From Hydractinia symbiolongicarpus (Eukaryota; Cnidaria; Hydrozoa; Anthoathecata; Hydractiniidae), in NCBI RefSeq assembly GCF_029227915.1, contig NC_079878.1, forward strand, positions 20,919,501 through 20,983,500: a stretch of 64,000 nt of DNA, in the 5' to 3' direction. The position numbers were made by a program, and so were the translations under genes. Shown here piece after piece: positions 1-8,501 of this stretch; within the stretch, counting starts at the first letter, position 1; each line of letters begins with the position of its first letter. The notes beneath the pieces were generated by a model. It was not told the DNA's origin. It was given only the letters and a program-made list of their open reading frames with translations, and made no database searches.

Positions 1-1
1 C

Positions 2-1120
2 AAAAATATTGGTGGTTTAAGCCAATGGCTTTTGTCAGAATCGACTAGATGTGGATACATAAAAGAGAAATATCATCGCACACTTCGAAATCCTAAAGAA
101 TATTATAAAAACGTTTGTAGAACGAATGATAAAAATTGCTACTTAGAGAACGGATATGATTTGAACAATACTTATAAAATTATAATTTTTTATCCTCAGG
201 CAGAATTTCCAACTCCGAGGCATATTCCAGGAACCATACCGATGCGCCTCGAAAAAACATTGCAAAGACTTCACGTAGCGGACCCAAGGCTTTGGTTTTC
301 TGCACAAATGCTGTCTTTTTTCTTAACACCAAATAAAAAATTCCGAAAGAAATTGAATATAATACGGAGCGAAATAAAGTTCAGGCATCCTATAGTTGGA
401 ATGCATATTAGACATGCTCCACATAAAATGACTGAGGCAAATTACTACGAAGAATCGTCATACACACGTTATGCTGAGTTGTTTTTTAAAGAACGCAACT
501 ACACAAAGAAGCACAGGAATGTTTACATAGCAACCGATGTTTTAAAATCGATTAATCGAGTCAAAAAGTTATTACCAGCTAACCACGTGATCACGATGCC
601 GATATTAATGAGAAAGAAATCATTACGTTTATATCGCGTAAAAAAACAACCGAAAGAGGTTATTGAGGCAATGTTTATTGATTTATTCTTTCTCGCTCAT
701 TCAGATTATATTGTATGCACGCTAAGTTCAAATGTATGTCGGCTCGTCTATCTGATGAAGCTAGCTAAATCCCCATATACCGTGGAAAATAAGTTAAAAT
801 CCCTAGACGTGGAAATGTTTTATGATTATACGGGTTTTCGATATGCGAAAGGAAATGGAATTCAGCCAACCACTGAGTATAAATTTCATAACTATACGCC
901 CATTGCAGGGCGCACACTCTGCGTAGCAGTAAGAGCGAACAAAGGAAACGCGGGATTGGTTCAATATACCGCGGGGGACGTATTTGTATCGGAAGATTGG
1001 GAAAGTAACAATGACTTGATGTTTGTAAAACAAATCTACAAATATGATAAAAAAGGATATGTGAAATTTAAAGATTTTATTCGTTGGCCGGGAGAACCTA
1101 GTTATCATTTTTATAGATAA
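2..1120 (+). CDS. FUT8-like alpha-1,6-fucosyltransferase, last exon (5' partial)
   Basis: Family role: FUT8 enzymes in the Golgi transfer fucose from GDP-fucose to the innermost GlcNAc of N-glycans. The frame is already open at base 2 and has no clear ATG before the catalytic region, so the first exons (membrane anchor, coiled coil) lie outside the window. Visible in order: the GDP-fucose-binding loop HIRHAP (404-421), the motif YIATD (about 524-538), the block CTLSSNVCR (about 719-745), and a C-terminal SH3-like part with the GLVQYTAGDVF region, as in FUT8. Odd: FUT8 has HVRRTDK at the first loop and a TDD motif next; here the second Arg is His, Asp is Pro, and the second Asp of TDD is Val, while the first Arg, the TEA that follows, the later Asp and the SS pair are kept. 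This may be a diverged paralogue with altered activity. The family call is firm; specificity is not. Confidence 0.85.
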   Translation, partial: KNIGGLSQWLLSESTRCGYIKEKYHRTLRNPKEYYKNVCRTNDKNCYLENGYDLNNTYKIIIFYPQAEFPTPRHIPGTIPMRLEKTLQRLHVADPRLWFSAQMLSFFLTPNKKFRKKLNIIRSEIKFRHPIVGMHIRHAPHKMTEANYYEESSYTRYAELFFKERNYTKKHRNVYIATDVLKSINRVKKLLPANHVITMPILMRKKSLRLYRVKKQPKEVIEAMFIDLFFLAHSDYIVCTLSSNVCRLVYLMKLAKSPYTVENKLKSLDVEMFYDYTGFRYAKGNGIQPTTEYKFHNYTPIAGRTLCVAVRANKGNAGLVQYTAGDVFVSEDWESNNDLMFVKQIYKYDKKGYVKFKDFIRWPGEPSYHFYR

Positions 1121-1173
1121 CTGTTATTTTAGATCAATTTTAAAAAAAACGATAGATATAAATTATAAAAGTG

Positions 1174-1179
1174 AATAAA
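1174..1179 (+). promoter_or_regulatory. Polyadenylation signal of the FUT8-like gene
   Basis: A canonical AATAAA lies 54 bases after the FUT8-like stop codon in AT-rich sequence. A T-rich stretch follows. It is the nearest canonical hexamer and fits a short 3' UTR. Confidence 0.5.
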
Positions 1180-2558
1180 ATTGTGTTGTTTTTTGCTTTC
1201 AAATGAGTGAAAATCCTGCTACGTTAACAGGGTATGTATGGGTATGTGTGACCACGCGCGTAGTACAAAATTTATTTTATTTCTTTACTGATTCAACTTC
1301 ACAACAGGTTTAGTCTTCTGTCTAGTTTGACGGCCTTACACGTGCTCACACTGACCCGAAGGGGCGCTTTAATTAATTCAATAGGCACCTCTTCTCAGTG
1401 TCCACGTTGATAGTAGTACCAACAGGAACAAAAAAAAAGTAAATATTTGGAACCAACAACAAAAAGGAGGCAATGGTATCAAAGAAATATACAGACAAGT
1501 GTGTATAGTCGGTGTAGCTATACTTAGCTATGTAGAACACAAAATAGTTTACAAACGAAGTAAAACAAATCACAAAACGAAGTTAATCATTTTTGTCTAA
1601 ATCAGTTATTGTCTCAGTTCTTTACCGCTTGATCAGCTTCATGTTTAGTGGCGTTAAAAATCTGTCGTTACATACCGCTATTGTTTACACAAACTTCCAT
1701 TTCAAGAAGCATTACAAGCTTGAAGCGATGACGAAGGAAAACGCTGCTCCAGATGACAAACCAGCCACTACACAGAAAGACATTATTGTTCCGGTTAGTT
1801 CGTATTCTCTCACGTCGACGAATCTAAAAATAATAGCTGGAAATCATGTGTTGTAATTCCGCATAAACAGATTCAAAGATGTGTAAATAGTGAGTATGAG
1901 GTACACAGTTTTTTCTTTCTAACTAAAGTTTACCCCTACAGGTCCTAAAATAACCAGGCAAAAATCAAGCAAAACAGTCCTGTCACATCTCCTATGTTCA
2001 TGTAAAGTGCTCCCATGTTTTGGAAAGATTATGAATTTAGCTACCTAACGGTACCAAACATGAACAACCTATGTCTTCTCCTTAGCTGCCAACCGCAGTT
2101 CACGGGCTAATTTTTTGACTGAAAAAAGGTTCTTTTCGTAAACGCCCCACACCACAAGGGTCATATTTATTTAACATTCCGGAAAATAACTTTTTAGATA
2201 CCTTGTGCACGGGAAAATTCTTTCCATATTTCACCTATACAGGTTGTAAAAAATTGTTTAAATTAAGCAACAAAGAGATTTCTTCAGCATATCAGCATCA
2301 ATTGCCTTTTTGACACTAAGGTCGAGGCGTCACGTAGCGTGTCACCTAGCGGTTTGACATAAGACAATAAACTCTAGGGACGAGGATGCGCTATTTCCAA
2401 TCACACTCTCAAAATGAAGATGCTTTACCGTAACGTGGAAGCCTAAAAATTGCAGCCTCAATTTTGCATTTTTGAACCCCGTTAACTTCTCTAATCAAGA
2501 AATCTAGGCAATATGTTTTTGAAAAAAGAAGCAACAAAAATTAAATGTCTAAACATAC
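1180..2558. other. Intergenic: 3' ends of the FUT8-like and SLC29 genes
   Basis: No gene is supported here, apart from the missing C-terminus of the minus-strand SLC29 gene, which should lie in this interval. A hydrophobic minus-strand stretch ending at a TAG at 1947-1945 (GALYMNIGDVTG, then LFCLIFAWLF) resembles the last membrane segment of the family, but no splice acceptor opens it in frame. An isolated 22-codon ATG segment with a GT donor at 1728-1793 (+) has no partner exon. Around 2370-2390 there is half of a CCTCGTCCC-type repeat terminus. Confidence 0.4.
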
Positions 2559-5500
2559 CTCGGTGCATACATAATAGCCAGACTACTCAGGTAACCATTC
2601 GTCAAAGCGAACAACGTAGTGAAAGAGACTGGGTAAACATGATGCGTGAATAACGTGAGAGACTTATTACTTCTTGCTTCGATGTTGCAGAATATGAACA
2701 AAGGAAGAAATGCTAGCCTTGAGAAGCATAGAATGAGTAACCAGGGACCTTTAAATCCAGGCTATTAAATAAGATACGTAGCAATTAATTTTTTCGATTT
2801 TACTTTATCTTGATTTTTATAAAAAAAAGAATTAAAAGGACCTACCTTTTTTAAGAAACCACTCAATATTTTCCCGATGAAGTCAAATATATTAAACACA
2901 AAGAAACAAGTAACAGGCACGTAAAATTTTTCTACAAAGTCAAATCAAGAGATGATTAAAAATTTACAGTAGGAAGTACAAAAATGTTTGTCACATCGAG
3001 TCTAAAGAAGGACTTACCTGTCCAGTCGTTTTTCTTAATAACAACTAACCGTATTCTTGCAATTGTTGATGGGAAAACAGAAAGAGTAACGAAGAACACC
3101 ATGTACGTCGACAGAGCCATGGGAACCAACTGTAAACAAGATATAATTCTCTTAAAGACTGCGTACAAACTCTACTTAACTCAACCAAAATCATTACACT
3201 TGCTGTCATACTAAGAAATATCAAAAATCGTCTTTTCAACTTCGTCCCCAGGGCTTTTTTCTCTTTCAGACGATGTTGGGGTTTTTAGAATGAGAAAAGG
3301 TCCTGGGACGAGGTTGTTAGTTTTTATTTCTATGTCGTTTCTTTCAATCTACGCAATAAAAAAGACGTGTTAAGTAGACATGAAATATTTAGGCACGAAA
3401 TATTAAATGTTACATATCCACGGTGGACGAATTTCGTCGTCTCACCTTTTTGAATATTTCCATATACTTCACAGCTTCATTTGTATTATTTGGTCCAATG
3501 TCTCCTTCGGAAGTAAAGTCATTATATCGATGACACGTGGTGTTCTGGCCACACTTACAAGAACAAAAACACACACTTCTATTTTTCGTGTAGTACTTGG
3601 AAATGCTCTAAATTGAAAATATGTCTTCAGTTAATAACTCCACTGTTTATTTACCCCAGCAATTACTTTTAGCTGGGAGCCAAGCTACCAATTAGGATGA
3701 ATTAAATACGGACCGTTCTTTCCAATGTGAGATAGCCAATCAGAGATAGAATAAGTATAGACGTGGCTGTGTTAAAGTAACCAAATGCACTTGTTCTGAT
3801 GTCTCCATCTCCTGCGAGGAAAAGACAAAATATATAAAAGAAGTTAAACATATGGTTTGGAATTGACAAATTTGAACGCTTTGTACAGTTAGAGAGCTTC
3901 AACTTTGACAGTGTGGCAACCAAGAGGTTACTATCCCTCTGTCAAAATTATAGGTTGCATTTTCTTGATTTCATCTCAATATTTCCTTTTTTTACTTGTA
4001 CATGTTTCGGGTTATTAAGTATTATTTAAAACTATTCCTTAGTCCGTGACCGATCAACGGGAATTCACCCGCGGAGTTATTTAGAGTTTAAAAATTTCGT
4101 GCGTGGTTTAACATGAACCGGATTTGGCCGACACACAAGGTTCGGCTATCATTATAGAGATATTTCTAGCAACGTGAAGTCTAGTAACAAAGCAAAAATA
4201 TGCATTCTTGACTAACCTAGAAAATAAATACCTAGTTAATCTACATGAAAAAACTTACCAAACAAAGAAAGAATATTCGCACTAGCCGCAAACAAACCAC
4301 CTAAACTCTATAAAAGTAAATTAATAATTGTAAGTAATAATTTTGTTCGATAATTTATGATGATAAAATGATTTTATAGGAGTTATACCTGGCCAGCTAA
4401 CATTGCTCGAATATACATCGTGGGGAACATAGTCACCATGCCACATAAAGCTCCCTGAAGTACGGCCACACATACTAAAAAATAGAGATAAGCGCGTTAC
4501 GTCATCGATAGTTTTTTTCTTTAAGAAAACAAGATATAAGTTTTTAAATTTCATGAAATGAAATATAGCAGTGAAGCAACACCTTTCCCAGAGCTTGTTA
4601 TCTTTTATTTTTACATCGGAACGGCAAGATGGTTTTTCCGATGTCACAAAAGATATATGATCCCCTGGGGACAAGGTTGGCAGTGAAGGTTAAGACAATG
4701 GCGTTGAAAATCAAAGCAGTGACGTTAAAAATTGAGATGATGATGTCGATAGTCAAAGTAGTGACGTTAAAAATTGAGATGATGATGTCGATAGTCAAAG
4801 TAATGACGTTAAAAATTGAGATGATGATGTCGATAGTCAAAGTAGTGACGTTAAAAATTGAGATGATGATGTCGATAGTCAAAGTAATGACGTTAAAAAT
4901 TGAGATAATGATGTCGATAGTCAAAGTAATGACGTTAAAAATTGAGATGATGATGTCGATAGTCAAAGTAATGACGTTAAAAATTGAGATGATGATGTCG
5001 ATAGTCAAAGTAGTGACGTTAAAAATTGAGATGATGATGTCGATAGTCAAAGTAGTGACGTTAAAAATTGAGATGATGATGTCGATAGTCAAAGTAGTGA
5101 CGTTAAAAATTGAGATGATGATGTCGATAGTCAAAGTAGTGACGTTAAAAATTGAGATGATGGCAGTAAAAGTCAAACAGTTAACATTTTTTATTTGAAA
5201 ATAACCTACCGTTTATAACAACCATTTTCACAAGTGTTATGATAAAAAATGTGTGAGCCCCTGAAGATAAAATATAATCTATTTGTTATTTCGTAGTCCA
5301 TTAGAAATTTCAAATTTAGGTAAGAATCGAAGCCAAACAACACAAGTAGTAAACATACATTTATCTGTCTGGATTAACACTAAACTGGACGTAGTCGCAA
5401 ACAAGAAGATCATCAGGGCTAGCGAGATACATATTCTTGGACGGCGGGAATATCTAAATATTCAAAACAGATCACGCTAAAATCTTGTAATAAATTGCCC

Positions 5501-6515
5501 CCTAAAATAATTTGCAAAATGTACCCGCGGTTTTTGGTTATTATTTGCCCTTCCCTACTACCAGAGAGGGTACAGTTTTTTACTGTTAATATATATATAT
5601 AAATGTAAATAGTTATTAAAATAGATATTAAAAATAGATATTAAAAATAGATATTAAAAATAGATGTTAAAAATAGATATTAAAAATAGATATTAAAAAT
5701 TGATGTTAAAAATAGATATTAAAAATAGATATTAAAAAAGGTTTTAAAATAAATATTAAAAATAGGTAATAAAAATAGATATCAAAAATAGATAATAAAA
5801 ATAGATATTAAAAGGCATTATCACCTGTGTAAAGCAAACACATTTATTATCATCATAACGAGGCTTGGTACCATGGAAACGACAGAAAAATAGTTTTGAA
5901 ATTTCTGCTGTAGTTCTTCTTCTTCCCTTAGTTTAAACCTGAAATACTGAACATATTAAAAAATAAATGAAATTGATATTGTTGTACCCAACCTCGTTCC
6001 CAGCGCTTGTTGTCTCTTTCTATAATCGGTCGCCTTCCTGATGTTAAAAAAGATGGAAAATGCCCTGGGGACGAAGTTGTGTTGTACCCTCCCTTCATGT
6101 AAAAGGTCCATTAAGTATAAAGAACAGTTGCCATCCGCATCCCCAGGGTTTCTTGACCATGAGCCGCCATTGTGGATGTACAATGTAATTTTTAGTTGAT
6201 ATAAAACCAAGTCCATTTTCATTGCATGCGGAGAGCATAAAATCACTTACATCATTTGCAGTGATGAAGAAGTTCCATGGGAGGAGAGTTCCACATCCAA
6301 GTAGATAAAAAATACAATACGCTGCGTTATATCTAAAAATATAGATCATAAAGAGATGAAGGATCTCTTCATCCTCGTACGCATAGACTCTAGAAAAATT
6401 CATTAAGGCAAAAATGTCATTACAGGAAGCTAGAAACTAACTAAACTTACGAGTCCTCTGGAATGACGTCACAACATTCTTGCAAATTTTCGCCTATAAC
6501 TTGTGCGTTTCTCAT
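2559..6515 (-). CDS. Equilibrative nucleoside transporter (SLC29 family)
   Basis: SLC29 proteins are 11-helix facilitative carriers of nucleosides in plasma or organelle membranes. Twelve coding exons join in phase on the minus strand: 6515-6451, 6332-6251, 5946-5825, 5453-5359, 5260-5210, 4474-4389, 4307-4259, 3811-3714, 3607-3446, 3129-3018, 2931-2846, 2761-2559 (about 403 residues; family about 450). The start is the ATG at 6515, just before IGENLQECCDVIPED. Diagnostic blocks: YNAAYCIFYLLG then GTLLPWNFFITAND (helix 1), QNYFSVVSMVPSL (helix 2), VLQGALCG, SAFGYFNTA, the long Cys-rich loop in exon 9, FVTLSVFPS, FNIFDFIG and NGYLSSLA. Exon 8 uses a weak donor (GTCCGT). Introns carry three minisatellites or miniature elements. 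The last exon (about 30 residues) was not found with a proper acceptor. The subtype (ENT1/2/3/4) cannot be assigned. Confidence 0.9.
3237..3316. mobile_element. Miniature TIR element, CAACCTCGTCCC family, copy 1
   Basis: About 80 bp opening with CAACTTCGTCCCCAGGGC and closing with TCCTGGGACGAGGTTG, an inverted repeat of about 16 bases. It sits between exons 9 and 10 of the SLC29 gene. Unlike the other three copies it shows no matching 9-base flanks, so it may be older or rearranged. Confidence 0.6.
4577..4680. mobile_element. Miniature TIR element, CAACCTCGTCCC family, copy 2
   Basis: About 104 bp; starts CAACACCTTTCCCAGAGC and ends CCCTGGGGACAAGGTTG. The flanks are the same nine bases, GCAGTGAAG, directly before and after, a target-site duplication. 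It lies in SLC29 intron 5 and abuts the 42-bp minisatellite. Confidence 0.75.
4715..5170. repeat. 42-bp minisatellite, about 10 units, in SLC29 intron 5
   Basis: A 42-base unit (core GATGATGATGTCGATAGTC then AAAGTAGTGACGTTAAAAA) repeats about ten times with only a few single-base variants, mostly GTAGTG against GTAATG. The array is free of stop codons in one frame on each strand because the unit is a multiple of three, which creates long artificial reading frames of about 190 codons both ways. Neither has homology I recognise or a plausible exon structure, and the SLC29 exons on both sides splice across it. Confidence 0.93.
5600..5815. repeat. 13-bp AT-rich minisatellite in SLC29 intron 3
   Basis: The unit GATATTAAAAATA recurs about 15 times with drift (GATGTT, AATTGATG, GATAATAAA variants). 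It lies just downstream of SLC29 exon 3 on the minus strand. No coding or regulatory role is visible. Confidence 0.88.
5989..6079. mobile_element. Miniature TIR element, CAACCTCGTCCC family, copy 3
   Basis: About 91 bp; starts CAACCTCGTTCCCAGCGC and ends GCCCTGGGGACGAAGTTG. Nine bases, TGTTGTACC, flank it on both sides. It lies between SLC29 exons 2 and 3. Confidence 0.8.
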
Positions 6516-8501
6516 TGCAGTGAAACTCCTTTTCCCTGCGACCTCATTTACCTGACAAATCGACATGATGAAGGATGAAAAATTAAAATTAACGACACGT
6601 GATTCAAAGGGTACTACTGCATTGTGCACAGCAATGCAATGTCTTAAAACTGTTTGTGTTACTTCACCGCAAACAGTGTATTGTTAAAGGCGCATGCGCA
6701 CGTTTTGAAAAATAGCTCTTTAGGGACGGATAGTTTGCCCTTAACACATCCATTTTGTCAGAAACAAATGTTAAAACAAAGGCATATACGTTCAACCTTC
6801 TCCAATGAAATGCAGGAATTCGAAACGAGTTCAAAAATAAAACAGTGAAGGTTTATTGTTTCACTGGATCGAGATCTGTTGACGACAATCAACCTCGTTC
6901 CCAAGGCATTTTTCTTTGTTGATGAAGTAATAACGCTTCAGGGGGCCACAAGGGGACGAGGTTGGACGACAATTAATACCCTAAATATAAAAACCTCCAC
7001 TCGTTTATAGTTTCTGGTATGAATTACACCTATGCTTCGCGTGTTATATTTAACTGGGTAGTATGAAACCCTTGGAAACATCCGACCAACTACATGTATG
7101 TGCAGTCGTACGACGTATCTAGGAATGGTTCCTACAGTATGCACGTGGTGTAAATCAGAGACAAATCTCTAGCCTTGGCAATAGTACCCGTTCACCTTTT
7201 TAATGGGACCCGGGAAAATGAGTTTACAAAATTTTTCCCCAATAAATAGCAAGCTCAGTAGTGTATTTCGAAGTTGCGAAATTTGCGTAGCGGAGTGTGC
7301 CATATTCGTTAAAAAAACACCCTTGCTAAAGCCAAAATCCCGATTTGAGTACTGTGCGTGTCTTAACGCAAAGGTTGGGTAGCTCAAACCGATTTGCGAA
7401 GAACCTTTTGTAACCGTTTTTTACAAGCAACCCAGTTGCCACGGGTCGAGCCTCAAATTAGGCCAAAAATTAAGCAACTTGTTTATCAACTTTCAAATCC
7501 AACGCGTAGACCACCAACACTGTCATACTTTCTATACTCCCCATCGAATTTTTGAGAATATGGAGAATATATTTTTCTGTAGTTGATTCGATCACATAAA
7601 AAACACAGGTTGTATTACAGTATAATATATATTCCTGCTAGTAAGTTTCATAATAAAAAAAATATTTAGTCCAGATGAAGCCGTGCGCATATATTTTGTT
7701 GACAAATTATACACAATTTAGTTGGTGAAAACTGGACCTTACAAAAGCACCTTAAACCCCTAACTACATTATGAACAATAAGTAAAACAAAGGTTTAGCG
7801 TCACAACACTACTACTTTTGCCATTATGACAATTTGAAAATAGATGTCATCTTATCGTAATACGAGAAGTAATCTTTGACTTTACAAGCGCAGGGACAGG
7901 ACGTATAAAAATAATGACCAAAAACAGAGCAAATTCTATGACAAAAACAATCTAAGGATGATTTCACTCATTCTTTTTGTGTCAAAAAGCCCGACGACAT
8001 TTTAGCAGTTTTTTTGCTAGTCTTACAAAATTTCCCCCAATATATCTTATCCTAACTAAGGTGCAACATGCACTACATAAAAAACTAGTAGAAAAAAACA
8101 AGTGCAAAAAATTAACCAACATATTATACAAATCGTATTTATATATTTATATATATATTAATTTACAATCGAGACAAGAAATGGTCACGACAAATCAAAT
8201 TAATCAGTCTTTGGGCCATTGCTTTAAACCACAAGTATTGCTTACAATACAAGTTACCGTTACAGTGCAACCAATTACATACAATACGCCAAATTACGCC
8301 TTTACACAATCGTTATTTAACGCCCAAAACAGGGCGAAGCTTATCACAACATTTGACGATATGCTTTTGAACGATTTAAAAATTAAAAATACGCGATTAA
8401 CCAAGCTCCAACGAGACTAAAAAATAGGCATGACATAACAGCTATCCGGATAATTAAAATTTTGATAAAGTAGCAGGGTTCTTTCCTATGTATTCGTAAT
8501 T
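6516..8501. other. Intergenic: SLC29 5' side and SNAP-25 A 3' side
   Basis: Apart from one miniature TIR element, nothing beyond AT-rich sequence is seen. A plus-strand open frame at 7977-8420 contains a run of TATATA and has no recognisable domain or exon partner. The divergent side of the SLC29 gene presumably holds its promoter, but no core element stands out. Confidence 0.4.
6890..6966. mobile_element. Miniature TIR element, CAACCTCGTCCC family, copy 4
   Basis: About 77 bp; starts CAACCTCGTTCCCAAGGC and ends GGGGACGAGGTTG. The nine bases GACGACAAT stand on both sides, a clean target-site duplication. It lies upstream of the SLC29 start. Confidence 0.8.

Noticed and set aside
803-1108. 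Minus-strand open frame under the FUT8-like exon
   Set aside because: It is the complement of the coding exon and has no features of its own.
1728-1793. ATG followed by 22 codons and a GTTAGT donor (MTKENAAPDDKPATTQ)
   Set aside because: No matching downstream exon was found on the plus strand. It could be a first exon of an unknown gene, but this cannot be supported from sequence alone.
4598-5198. Roughly 190-codon repetitive reading frames on both strands
   Set aside because: They are produced by the 42-bp minisatellite and lie in an SLC29 intron.
7977-8420. 147-codon plus-strand open frame
   Set aside because: It has no family resemblance, includes a TATATA run, has no clear start context, and overlaps the presumed 3' UTR of SNAP-25 A.
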